A DNA stretch of 44,644 bases, from positions 1-44,644 of the forward strand of contig NZ_JAKGTQ010000011.1 in NCBI RefSeq assembly GCF_021568285.1, read 5' to 3'. The notes under the pieces are model-generated. The model did not search any database. It was not told the origin of the DNA and saw only the letters and a program-made list of their open reading frames with translations. Positions 26,285 through 35,482 of the stretch are shown piece after piece. Position numbers and translations under genes: made by a program. Origin of the DNA: Rheinheimera sp. UJ63. Its GTDB lineage: Bacteria; Pseudomonadota; Gammaproteobacteria; Enterobacterales; Alteromonadaceae. Position 1 is the stretch's first letter; each line of letters begins with the position of its first letter.

Positions 26285-27541
26285 ATGCGAAATAAACTGT
26301 TAAAAATTGCCACTATTCCCTTTTTGGTTAGCGTTTTGTTATCTGGTTGCAGTGAACCAGCAAACAATAAAGGTATCACTGTTCAAGCCGGTGATAATAC
26401 GCAAATAGAGACAACGCAGGCTTCTGCCGATATGGCTAAAGCATCAAAGAGTATTGTGGCGTCAGCTCATGACATTGCAACACGTGTAGCAAAGTGGCAA
26501 ATTGCCCAATTTGGTAATTTAACGTACATTCCTGAATCACATAGAGAAAAATCAGAAAATCCAAAATTCTGGATCCAGGCAACTTTTTATATTGGTTTGA
26601 CTAAATGGCTAGAAGTCGACAAGAACGTTGAATTCATGACCTACGTTAATAAAATGGCAAAAGAGCAAGAATACGGATTGCTTACCGAGCGCCCTTATCA
26701 CGCTGATGACCATACTATTGGACAAACCTATCTTTGGTTGGCTGAGCAAACAGGTAATCAAGAGGCGATTAGGCCGACACAACAGCACTTCAACTGGATT
26801 TTAGCTAATAGACCTGATGTCGGTCTTGAAATGCTAGACATTACAGCCAGTGGTTCGGGAAAACAGCATCTCGAGGGTGACTGTCAATTGCGATGGTGCT
26901 GGGCAGATGCTTTATTTATGGCACCTAGAACTTGGTTAAAACTGAGTAATGTAACAGGTGATCCTAAATATTTTGAATACGCAGATGCCGAGTTCTGGGC
27001 CGCAGCAGACTATTTATTTTCTGACGATTATGGTTTGTTTTTCCGTGACAGCCGTTATTTTGAAATGAAAAGTGACAACGGTGAACCTGTTTTCTGGGGA
27101 CGTGGTAACGGATGGGTTTTTGCTTCTTTACCGTTGATTATTGATGATCTACCCAATGGTCATCCTTCTCGTGAACGCTATCTTGAATTGTATAAAAAGA
27201 ACGCTGCAGCGTTATTGAAGCTACAAACCCCTGAGGGGTATTGGCCTGCGTCTTTGTTAGACCCGAACAAAGTTAAAACCCCTGAGGTCAGTGGTAGTGC
27301 TTTTATTACTTATGGTTTGGCTTGGGGTGTAAACAACGGCATTCTTACTGATGACAAATCTAAAGAAGTAGTAGAGAAAGGCTGGGCGGCATTAGAAAAA
27401 GCCGTTGCTGATGATGGACGTGTAAATTGGGTTCAGCATGTTGGTAAGTCCCCAGATCCTGTGAAGAAAACGGATTCGCAGCTTTATGGTTCTGGCGCAG
27501 TGTTATTAGCTGCTTCAGAAATGGCAAAATGGCAAGGCTAA
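26285..27541 (+). CDS. GH105 unsaturated uronyl hydrolase, lipoprotein
   Basis: A 418-residue (alpha/alpha)6-barrel enzyme of the GH105 group that removes the unsaturated uronic acid from the non-reducing end of lyase products by hydration of the double bond. The key Asp is Asp208 in RWCWADALFM, and HADDHTIGQTYL (about residues 139-150) provides the second conserved acidic site. The mature N-terminus follows LLSGC, a lipobox with Ser at +2. In this locus the substrates are ulvan oligosaccharides, and the released sugar rearranges to the 4-deoxy-5-keto-uronate used by KduI. A GAGGA ribosome site precedes the ATG, and the end overlaps the GH78 frame by 13 bases. Related rhamnogalacturonyl hydrolases use pectin, so the ulvan assignment relies on the neighbours. 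Confidence 0.9.
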   Translation: MRNKLLKIATIPFLVSVLLSGCSEPANNKGITVQAGDNTQIETTQASADMAKASKSIVASAHDIATRVAKWQIAQFGNLTYIPESHREKSENPKFWIQATFYIGLTKWLEVDKNVEFMTYVNKMAKEQEYGLLTERPYHADDHTIGQTYLWLAEQTGNQEAIRPTQQHFNWILANRPDVGLEMLDITASGSGKQHLEGDCQLRWCWADALFMAPRTWLKLSNVTGDPKYFEYADAEFWAAADYLFSDDYGLFFRDSRYFEMKSDNGEPVFWGRGNGWVFASLPLIIDDLPNGHPSRERYLELYKKNAAALLKLQTPEGYWPASLLDPNKVKTPEVSGSAFITYGLAWGVNNGILTDDKSKEVVEKGWAALEKAVADDGRVNWVQHVGKSPDPVKKTDSQLYGSGAVLLAASEMAKWQG

Positions 27542-30342
27542 ATAAGGCTATGTTGCAAATTAGCAGGATAAACTGGATCCTGCTAATTGTCATTGTGCTG
27601 TCCTGTTGCACGTACGTCAGTAAAGCGTTGCTAAAGCAATCTCAAGGGCAAGAACAGCACTCAATTATTATAGAAAAGTATAAAGTACCTACTCTGTTAG
27701 TTGTAGGTGAGGGGTTCACCAATCCTATAGGCTATTACGAGTCAGTTCCTCGCTTTTCCTGGCAGTTACCTGCAAGTGAAAATAGGATGCAACTGGCTTA
27801 TCAAATTCAAGTTTCTTCTGGTTTCAATAAAGTACCCGCAGAACCCCTTCTTTGGGATAGTGGTAAAGTGAACTCTGCACAAAATGCATGGATTAAGTAT
27901 CAGGGGCCAACGCTTCAGTCTCGACAACAGGTCATGTGGCGCGTACGTTATTGGGATCAGGATGGTATAGGTTCTGATTGGAGTGATCCACAGTCAATTG
28001 AACTTGGCTTGTTATCCAACAACGATTGGCAAGGCAATTGGATAGGACATCCGGATACCAACCCTGCGCGTATGCCAAGTAAGGCAACCTTAGCAACACC
28101 TCAATATTTGCGTAAACCTTTTCTATTAAAAGATGATGTTGCTCAAGCTCGCTTATATGTATCGGCAAAAGGTTTATTCAAAGCCTTTATAAATGGCAGC
28201 GTTGTTGCCCCAAATGATGTGATGACGCCTGGTTGGACACCTTATTCCAAAAGAATAGAAACACTGACCTATGATGTCACATCGTTGTTGAGTAAAGGAC
28301 AAAATGTGCTTTCAAGTGTCATAGCAGGTGGCTGGTATGCCGGTCGAGCGTTTGATCAAGAAGAGCAAGAACATCGTTTACCAGCTCGTTTTCTTGCCCA
28401 ATTAGAAATCACATTAAAGTCAGGTGAAATCCAGATAATTAAATCGGACGACAGCTGGTTTGTTTCTCAAGACGGCCCTATTCGTTTTGCTAGCATTTAT
28501 GACGGTGAAAAATATGATCAAGCAAAGGTTTTATCGGGTTGGAACACCGTTAATTTCGACATCAATACAAGTTCAAAATGGGTTTCTGTGCTCTCCGAAC
28601 CGGTCAATGACGTCTTAGCCCTAAGGCCAAAGCGTCACGCTCCCATTCGGCACAAACAAACAATTCCCGTGCAGGCAATAGTGTCTAAAGCAGACAGTCA
28701 CCAAAAAGGCATTGCAGTGTTTGATTTTGGCCAGAATATGGTGGGGGTACCACGCATCAAAGTACCCGCTATTGCAGGGCAGGAAATAACAATACGCTTT
28801 GCAGAAGCCTTGCACAAAGGCGAGTTTTATACAGAAAACTATCGAAGCGCAAAATCCACCAATACTATATTGCCGAATCAAACCGGTGAAATTTGGTACC
28901 AGCCCACCTTCACATATCACGGTTATCGCTATATTGAAATATCTGGTTTTGATAGTTCTTTTTTACCTCAAAGTGACTGGGTTGAAGCGTTAGTTCAACA
29001 TTCAGATGTTGCGCTTCATGCTGGTTTTACCAGTTCACATGATAAGCTTAACAAGCTATCAGAAAATATATTGTGGGGTTTGCGCAGTAATTTTTATGAC
29101 ATACCATTAGATTGTCCACAACGGGACGAACGCCTGGGATGGACAGGTGATGCACAAGTCTTCGCGACTCCTTCTATGTATTTAGCTGATGTTTATGGTT
29201 TTTGGGCTGCATGGTTGCAAAGTGTCAGAGAAGACCAATCTGTTGAAGGAAAAATTCCACTATATGTTCCTCATGTGGAATGGAAAATTGACTGGGCATC
29301 TTCTGGATGGGGTGATGCCATTACAATTATTCCTTGGGATTTGTATATTCTGACTGGCGACAAGCAAATAGTGCAAGATAATTACCCTGCGATGAAAAAG
29401 TGGGTTGAGTATCATGAGACTCATGCTAGCCATTATATTTCGACCATGAACACCTTTGGTGATTGGTTACAGCCATTTTCGCAAGGAGAGGGTGTTAAGG
29501 GTAATCGAGGCGATACTGATTTTAGCTACATATCCACAGCCTATTTTGCACGCTCAGTAGAGCTAACAATGAAAGCGGCATTAGTTCTAGGTAACACTCA
29601 AGAAGCAGAGTACTTTTCAGCTCTTCATAAGAAGATAACAACAGCATTTAGAAAGGAATTTTTGGACGAAAATCTGCTACCTAAATTAGGCAAACCGACA
29701 CAAACTTTTTATTTACTAGGTCTGTCTTTTAACTTATTTCCTGAAGACAAAATAAAGCAGGCGCAAGCACTTCTCATTGAGCAAGTGGTGTTAGCCGACA
29801 ATTATTTAAGAACAGGATTTTTAGGTACGCCGATGTTACTTACAGAATTGCAAAAAAGTGGCAGAACCGACCTTGCCTACCATATTCTATTTAATGAAAC
29901 TTACCCTTCTTGGTTTTATTCAATCAACAATGGTGCTACTACCACTTGGGAGCGGTGGAACTCTTATTCACTTCAAGACGGGTTTAACCCACAAGGAATG
30001 AATTCCCTGAATCATTACGCCTACGGTAGTGTTTACCGATGGTTCTTCGAGGGTATTTTAGGCATTCAAGCAACGGAACCAGGATTTAAAACTATTCAGA
30101 TTGCACCACAATTAGGCGAGCAACTAGATTACGCTAGCGGTGAATATCTTACCCCTCAGGGAACAGTGAGGGTGGCATGGCAAAAAAGCCAAGGTTTACT
30201 ATCTATGCAAATTACTGTGCCATCTAATACCACAGCAAATATTGTGGTTCCTCAAGGTTATTTAGTGGGTGCTACGACTGATTTGTCAAAATTATCTCCT
30301 GGTAATTACTCCTTCACTTTTCAAAGTGTGGGTCACATGTGA
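27529..30342 (+). CDS. GH78 alpha-L-rhamnosidase, lipoprotein
   Basis: A 937-residue enzyme that hydrolyses terminal alpha-L-rhamnose. The GH78 hallmark CPQRDERLGWTGDAQVF lies at 529-545 with the probable general acid Glu534, and TTTWERW near 804-810 holds the probable general base Glu808. N-terminal beta domains (about 55-440) precede the alpha-barrel, and a C-terminal beta domain (about 850-937) follows. The N-terminal helix ends in VLSC, so a lipoprotein is likely. The start overlaps the GH105 gene by 13 bases; an alternative ATG at 27550 sits after the GH105 stop. It would release rhamnose from desulfated ulvan oligosaccharides, feeding the rhamnose operon of this window. Confidence 0.93.
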   Translation: MARLNKAMLQISRINWILLIVIVLSCCTYVSKALLKQSQGQEQHSIIIEKYKVPTLLVVGEGFTNPIGYYESVPRFSWQLPASENRMQLAYQIQVSSGFNKVPAEPLLWDSGKVNSAQNAWIKYQGPTLQSRQQVMWRVRYWDQDGIGSDWSDPQSIELGLLSNNDWQGNWIGHPDTNPARMPSKATLATPQYLRKPFLLKDDVAQARLYVSAKGLFKAFINGSVVAPNDVMTPGWTPYSKRIETLTYDVTSLLSKGQNVLSSVIAGGWYAGRAFDQEEQEHRLPARFLAQLEITLKSGEIQIIKSDDSWFVSQDGPIRFASIYDGEKYDQAKVLSGWNTVNFDINTSSKWVSVLSEPVNDVLALRPKRHAPIRHKQTIPVQAIVSKADSHQKGIAVFDFGQNMVGVPRIKVPAIAGQEITIRFAEALHKGEFYTENYRSAKSTNTILPNQTGEIWYQPTFTYHGYRYIEISGFDSSFLPQSDWVEALVQHSDVALHAGFTSSHDKLNKLSENILWGLRSNFYDIPLDCPQRDERLGWTGDAQVFATPSMYLADVYGFWAAWLQSVREDQSVEGKIPLYVPHVEWKIDWASSGWGDAITIIPWDLYILTGDKQIVQDNYPAMKKWVEYHETHASHYISTMNTFGDWLQPFSQGEGVKGNRGDTDFSYISTAYFARSVELTMKAALVLGNTQEAEYFSALHKKITTAFRKEFLDENLLPKLGKPTQTFYLLGLSFNLFPEDKIKQAQALLIEQVVLADNYLRTGFLGTPMLLTELQKSGRTDLAYHILFNETYPSWFYSINNGATTTWERWNSYSLQDGFNPQGMNSLNHYAYGSVYRWFFEGILGIQATEPGFKTIQIAPQLGEQLDYASGEYLTPQGTVRVAWQKSQGLLSMQITVPSNTTANIVVPQGYLVGATTDLSKLSPGNYSFTFQSVGHM

Positions 30343-30480
30343 TGACTGCTGTATGCAGCCTTAGACGGTATTTCCATATTCTTACTGTTCACGCTTGAAC
30401 AGAAAATCAAAACTTGTAACAAATGTTAGGCAAGAGCATTCATGGTGCCTGTATTCGTTTATATAGAGGTAGTGATAGTT

Positions 30481-32292
30481 ATGAAATGTCATTCTTATAT
30501 GATGTATAAGCTAATAAACTTGATTTTAATGCTGCTGCTTGTTGGTTGTACCGCAGAAATAGAATCGTCAGTTGTGGATAAAACAGATGTAAAACCCACG
30601 CTAATGATCCCAGCAAAAACCGGCAGTTTTGGAGACCAAGGAGACGGTACTTACATTAATCCCATATTGAATGCCGATTATCCGGATTCAGATATTGAAC
30701 AAGTGGGTGATACTTATTACATGATCACCTCTAAGCAGCATATGTCACCAGGTATGCCGATTCTTGAATCGAAAGACATGGTGAATTGGCGTAACGTTGG
30801 TCACGCCTTTCCTAGCTTGTCATGGGCTCCTGAGTACAATTGGAACCGAATGAATGGCTATTCGTTCGGCGTATGGGCGGGTGATATTGCCTATCATGAA
30901 GGCCTTTGGTACGTGTATCAAATCGATTATCAGCACGGTTTGATGGTGACTACAGCAAAAGACATTCGTGGCCCATGGAGTGAGCCTCTTATGATGTTGT
31001 CGAAAAAAGATGTACTAGATGATCCCGCCGTATATTGGGATTACGAAACCCGTAAAGCTTATATATTAATCAATACTGGTCTTAAACAAAAGGGACCAGA
31101 AAACACCATTGAAGGAAATGAAAACCGCATTTATGAAATGAGTTGGGACGGTACCAAAATTCTTGATGAAGGTGAATTGGTGTATACCGGTTTGGGAGCA
31201 GAAGCTGCTAAAGTTTATAAGATTAACGGTTATTGGTACATTTTCATGGCTCAATGGACAATGGATGATAAATCGACCAAGCCAGGAGTTAAGAACCCCA
31301 AGAACGATAGAAAACAATTAGTGCTGCGTTCAAAAGAGAGTATTTACGGTCCTTATGAGGTACGCATCGTGCTGGAGAAAGGTTCTGTATTTAACGACCG
31401 AAGCGCAAGTCAAGGTAGTTTGATGCAAGCACCAGATGGCTCATGGTGGTATATGCATCAGCTTATTCAAAATGATGATATCCCTTTCCAAGGTCGCCCA
31501 CAGGTTCTTGAACCCGTAACGTGGGTAGACGGCTGGCCTATTATTGGAATTGATGAAGATGGCGATGGTATTGGCGAGCCGGTGTGGCGTTATAAAAAGC
31601 CTATCGATGGTTATCCAATTACAGCACCAAATAGTGATGATAATTTCTCTTCTGAAATTTTAGGATTGCAATGGGAATGGAATCATAATCCACGAAATAC
31701 TCATTGGTCGCTTACCGAAAGGTCAGGTTGGTTGCGACTTAAAGCCAGCAAGATTTTACCCGCCAACCCCAGACACGGACCTCAGAACAATGAATGGACT
31801 AACGACGACGGCTCAGACACGGCTTTCTGGCGAGCTAGCAATACACTGAGTCAACGTATCATGGGGATCACCACAGGCACAGCTGTTGCAAAATTTAACC
31901 TTTCAGGGATGCGACCAAATCAATTGGCTGGTTTTGTTCGCTATGGTGGTGTTTACAACTTGTTAGGAGTGCATATGACTGAAGATGGCAAAAAACATCT
32001 TTTTTATATGAATACATTTGCAGAAAAAGTCGTAGGGCCTGAGGTAATCGCTGATGAATTATTTATCAGGACTTCTAATGTGCGTGACAATGGTACCTAT
32101 GAATACAGTTTTGATGGTAAAGCATTCAAAGCATTTGGTCCTAGCTTCAAAATTGAATTCGGCAAATGGACTGGGGACCGCTTAGGGTTCTTTACTTGGA
32201 ATGAGAAAGAAGATGCGGGTTATATCGACGTAGATTGGTTTATTTATGATTACGACGGTCCAAAAGCTGCGCGAGAATTAAGTGTAAATTGA
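30481..32292 (+). CDS. GH43-family glycosidase, probable beta-xylosidase, lipoprotein
   Basis: A 603-residue five-bladed propeller glycosidase followed by a beta-sandwich domain (about 385-600). The GH43 triad is visible: base Asp69 in DYPDSD, Asp181 in LDDPAVYWD and general acid Glu241 in GLGAEAAKVY (numbering from the chosen start). Xylose is a component of ulvan, so removal of xylose from oligosaccharides is the likely role; arabinosidase activity is the alternative within GH43. The N-terminus carries the lipobox LLVGC with Thr at +2. I chose ATG 30481 with AGAGG upstream; an in-frame ATG at 30442 would add 13 hydrophobic residues before the natural signal peptide. No xylose isomerase or kinase is in the window. 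Confidence 0.88.
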   Translation: MKCHSYMMYKLINLILMLLLVGCTAEIESSVVDKTDVKPTLMIPAKTGSFGDQGDGTYINPILNADYPDSDIEQVGDTYYMITSKQHMSPGMPILESKDMVNWRNVGHAFPSLSWAPEYNWNRMNGYSFGVWAGDIAYHEGLWYVYQIDYQHGLMVTTAKDIRGPWSEPLMMLSKKDVLDDPAVYWDYETRKAYILINTGLKQKGPENTIEGNENRIYEMSWDGTKILDEGELVYTGLGAEAAKVYKINGYWYIFMAQWTMDDKSTKPGVKNPKNDRKQLVLRSKESIYGPYEVRIVLEKGSVFNDRSASQGSLMQAPDGSWWYMHQLIQNDDIPFQGRPQVLEPVTWVDGWPIIGIDEDGDGIGEPVWRYKKPIDGYPITAPNSDDNFSSEILGLQWEWNHNPRNTHWSLTERSGWLRLKASKILPANPRHGPQNNEWTNDDGSDTAFWRASNTLSQRIMGITTGTAVAKFNLSGMRPNQLAGFVRYGGVYNLLGVHMTEDGKKHLFYMNTFAEKVVGPEVIADELFIRTSNVRDNGTYEYSFDGKAFKAFGPSFKIEFGKWTGDRLGFFTWNEKEDAGYIDVDWFIYDYDGPKAARELSVN

Positions 32293-32379
32293 CAAATCAC
32301 TTGCGAGTTTAACAATGATCTTGTGAGGCTAAGTTACGATAAATTTGCTTCATCAACTAATATGGAACACCTCCAAATA

Positions 32380-32421
32380 AGGCGCTTTTTTTATTATTAA
32401 TATGAAGAGCGCCTATTTTTT
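32380..32421 (+). terminator. Terminator after the GH43 gene
   Basis: AGGCGCT (32380-32386) pairs with AGCGCCT (32408-32414), extendable by TT/AA after one mismatch, and is followed by A and six T. It lies 88 bases after the GH43 stop. The loop of about 21 bases is long for an intrinsic terminator, so efficiency may be modest. Confidence 0.6.
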
Positions 32422-32665
32422 AAGTATATATACTTTAATCTTGATAAAATTCATAAGATTACATGGGCTTAATTTGGGGCAAAATTGTGTTATTCGGTAG
32501 GAGATTAAGAGTTAAAAGCAGATCAGTGTCTTTATTCGATAAACAGTAAATCTACAATTGTTGCACCGTTATTCTACAGGCATCTAGTGATGCTTGGTTG
32601 CACAACAACGTCTCTTGTTGCTTAAGATCAATACCTCGATTATTTCGTTGATAATGGCTAAAAAT

Positions 32666-32734
32666 GTTCGGATAAAACCGAAAAGATTGATCGGATTCGA
32701 CCGAAAGCAGTGTTCGGATTCATCCGCAACATGC
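32666..32734. repeat. Three tandem 23 bp units, each with a CGG-N6-CCG palindrome
   Basis: The 12-base sites begin at 32669 (CGGATAAAACCG), 32692 (CGGATTCGACCG) and 32715 (CGGATTCATCCG), exactly 23 bases apart. The consensus around them is GWTCGGAT, four variable bases, then CCGMAA. A degenerate fourth site, CGCGTAACACCG, begins at 32737. The array lies between two convergent 3' ends and not in front of an evident gene. Function unknown: clustered protein-binding sites or a remnant of a replication or integration element are options. Confidence 0.75.
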
Positions 32735-32877
32735 ATCGCGTAACACCGGTGGGTAGCCTAGAGGTGAAGATATAGCCATAAAACAAATAATGTTGTAAAT
32801 ATGGCACTAATATTTACTTAAGAAGTTTACAAAAAATTAGTTAAGTTGAGTTGCAAGGATTCTATGAAATAGTGCAA

Positions 32878-35373
32878 TCATGGCGATACGTCTGAATAAG
32901 TAGCGTTTTTATCGATACTCATTTTAATTGAGTCTAAGTATAAAAAGTGATCGTTTTTCATCACGCTTAGGTCACCATTAAAGTACATGCCCCAAGACGG
33001 GTATATACCTTTTTCATCATTGTAACCAAATTGGATATTGTGTTTATCAAGCACTTTATTGCCATCTACCCAAAGCTCTAATCGGCCGGTTTTTGCATCT
33101 GAATAATCTACTTTTGCGTGAAGTACAAAATCGACCCACCTATCGAGGTAATCTTTCTTTTCACCTGGGATAGTAAAGCGCCCTGTTCCTTCACCTTTTG
33201 TTGTTGGGCTTAGCTTATTAGCATCCCATTTCCAAGCACCTTGCAGACCATCTGGTGTCAATGTAAGACTAAACGGTGGATTCCTAGAAGGCTCATTCAG
33301 ATGCTTATCTGCGCTGCCGTGAATCTGAAAAAACAGCCAGGGATTATTTTCATCTTTAGTTCCTTTTTTTGGAAAGTACATGCTAAAGCCATACCATGCC
33401 TCAGTACCCATTACGTCAGGCGTTTTATGTCCATGGAACATGGCTTTACGGTCAACATTATCGACCACGTTTGCTTTACCGTTGAAAGCCGCTGGATGGG
33501 TATGGTGCCAAATAAGTTTGGCTGAGTATTGCCCATCACGCACTATTTTGTTTTCTAACTTAAATGCGTGTTCGCCTTGAAGTTGATTAAATAGAAAGTT
33601 TGCTTCTAGGTTTGGATTAATTCCTGGCATGAAGCCGCGAGGATGAGTAGCGTTCCAACCACCTTTTTCAAAGGATTCTGCAATAATTGGGATATCCCGC
33701 TTGTTTCCGCGAAACTTGCCTTCATGCCAAAGATACAACCTTTGTGCAGCACCTTTTTTTAGTGCCACAATAACTGCACGTGAATATCCAGAGCTGTCTT
33801 TAACTGCTTTGATTTGAATTCGTGTTTTGTTTAATACTAAATGCTGTTTTGTCACTTGCCAATCTTGACCGTTGTTACTGGTGGCCTCGGCAAGGATTAT
33901 ATTACCGTCATAGTTGCCATAAACAACGAGTGCAGCATGTTCTGCTTGCTCACTATGAAATGTTTCAAAAGCAGTTATCGTCTTGATTAGATTATTTTCT
34001 ATATCCTTTACAGTGCGTTTAAGTGTTCCCGGCATGGGGAGGCTATGTGCCCATTTACCCTCTTTAAAAGCAGTCATCCGCCATTCGGAAAAGTCTTTGC
34101 TCCTTGCCTGATAAGCTAGCGCTGGAGAGTTATCCTCAAGTATTAGAGGCTTGGTACTAAATGGCGTTTCTTTTTTGTCTGTTGAATCAAATGCTAACAT
34201 TTTTTCGTTTGCAATGCTTAGTGTAATGGGTAGTTTAATCTCTTCACCCTGTGCATTAAAAATCATGTCAGTCGTGGTGTCTAGGCGCATGTAATATGCG
34301 TTGATTCGACTGTAATGGGTTTTATCATGTATTTCTAGGAAATTACATTCATGCCATAAGTAGCTAATCGCTATTTCAGTGTCTGATATTTTGAGGGGGG
34401 TGATGTAAAACGTATCTACATTTATCGGATTATCCTGCTGGACAGTCGGTCTAGTGAGAATCACTGGTGGCTCAAAAGTTTGCTGACCATGTTTCATTTT
34501 GTAGTAAACCCAGGGTGATTTGTGCGTACCTGCCCTTGTAAACAAATAGATGTCACCATTCGCCATTTTGTAGCTTTTGGTATAAGACGCATAGGGCGAG
34601 ATGTCAGCAACATAATCGAATTTACTTATATCATTTGGCTTTTCCGAAATAATATGTAGCATTCGACCGCCCGCATGGGGGGTATCGATTGAAAGAGGGT
34701 TGAGTCCATCTTCTCTTTCGCCACCATGTCCGCCGTAAACAATATGCAAATGGCCTTTGCTATCTTGTTCAATAATTGGGCGACCATGACTGTCTATTTT
34801 GCGGTCGCCTTTTGACAGTGTACTTTCACCAGCTTTGTATGGCCCTTGCCACACATGGCTTTTAAGATTGTAACTGGCAATGTAAGGGTCAGTCAGTTTT
34901 CCCTGATAGGTTATATAAAGTGTATCTCCTGAAATGTAAGACCAACCAGTATGTGGATTGCCGGGTAAATTTTCCGTAAAGTATCCTTCAGGTAATTCAG
35001 GAAGATTAGAGGGTTCAGATACCTTAGGGCCGAGATCCTCCTTGGACATATTATAAATTTGCTGGAACGTTTTATTGGCAGTAAACGCATCATAAAGTGG
35101 CTGGTATTCTGAATACTGACCGTATAAGTACTGATCTATACGCCAGCGCCAATATTCAACGCTTTCTGGATCGTTTGGGTCAGCTTGCATTGCAAGTATT
35201 TCAAAAACCCTATCTTGTTCTGAGTATTTTTGAATTAACTCTTCTCGCTGGGCAAAAAAAGCGTTTTCTACTTTATCACTCTTCGATTCTTTATTTGGGT
35301 TTTTACAGCCACTTAAAAATACCAAGCAGCAAACAACGATAATTGTTTTGAAAAAAACTGGCTTATTGATCAT
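32878..35373 (-). CDS. Two-domain putative lyase: PL25-like propeller fused to a heparin-lyase-like jelly roll, lipoprotein
   Basis: An 831-residue lipoprotein (lipobox LSGC, Lys at +2). After a helical segment (about 30-125) comes a propeller (about 130-560) that clearly resembles the PL25 enzyme at 24831-26264: SHGRP, YGGHGGERE, ASYTKSYKMANGDIYLFTRAG. The PL25 catalytic set is kept as His196, His216, Tyr264, Arg280 and Tyr323, with the same 20- and 16-residue spacings. Residues about 566-825 are a second domain resembling the polysaccharide lyase jelly roll of PF14099 (heparin lyase I and glucuronan lyase-like): WYGFSMYFP, WLFFQIHG (His685), DRWVDFVLHAKV, GRLELWVDGNKV, and YPSWGMYFNGDL (Tyr797). 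It probably cuts ulvan or a related uronan at two kinds of site, but the second activity is inferred. Transcription is opposite to its neighbours. Confidence 0.82.
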   Translation of the reverse strand: MINKPVFFKTIIVVCCLVFLSGCKNPNKESKSDKVENAFFAQREELIQKYSEQDRVFEILAMQADPNDPESVEYWRWRIDQYLYGQYSEYQPLYDAFTANKTFQQIYNMSKEDLGPKVSEPSNLPELPEGYFTENLPGNPHTGWSYISGDTLYITYQGKLTDPYIASYNLKSHVWQGPYKAGESTLSKGDRKIDSHGRPIIEQDSKGHLHIVYGGHGGEREDGLNPLSIDTPHAGGRMLHIISEKPNDISKFDYVADISPYASYTKSYKMANGDIYLFTRAGTHKSPWVYYKMKHGQQTFEPPVILTRPTVQQDNPINVDTFYITPLKISDTEIAISYLWHECNFLEIHDKTHYSRINAYYMRLDTTTDMIFNAQGEEIKLPITLSIANEKMLAFDSTDKKETPFSTKPLILEDNSPALAYQARSKDFSEWRMTAFKEGKWAHSLPMPGTLKRTVKDIENNLIKTITAFETFHSEQAEHAALVVYGNYDGNIILAEATSNNGQDWQVTKQHLVLNKTRIQIKAVKDSSGYSRAVIVALKKGAAQRLYLWHEGKFRGNKRDIPIIAESFEKGGWNATHPRGFMPGINPNLEANFLFNQLQGEHAFKLENKIVRDGQYSAKLIWHHTHPAAFNGKANVVDNVDRKAMFHGHKTPDVMGTEAWYGFSMYFPKKGTKDENNPWLFFQIHGSADKHLNEPSRNPPFSLTLTPDGLQGAWKWDANKLSPTTKGEGTGRFTIPGEKKDYLDRWVDFVLHAKVDYSDAKTGRLELWVDGNKVLDKHNIQFGYNDEKGIYPSWGMYFNGDLSVMKNDHFLYLDSIKMSIDKNATYSDVSP

Positions 35374-35482
35374 GTTTACTATCTTAATTTATACGGATAT
35401 TGTATATTCTGGCAAATTACGTCATTAAAAATCAAGTTTAATCACATATTTTGATGTGAATCTACATGCTTTAGGAGTGATA

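Larger units (their letters stand above)
32293..32877. other. Intergenic region between convergent genes, with terminator and tandem palindromes
   Basis: A 585-base stretch between the 3' ends of the GH43 gene and the fused lyase gene. It holds a terminator-like hairpin at 32380-32421 and three 23-base-spaced palindromes at 32666-32734, both listed separately. No coding frame with a credible start was found. Confidence 0.6.

Noticed and set aside
32666..32748. Tandem 23 bp units considered as a CRISPR array or plasmid origin
   Set aside because: Repeats are contiguous without spacers, so not CRISPR; no replication initiator gene is nearby, so an origin is not supported.
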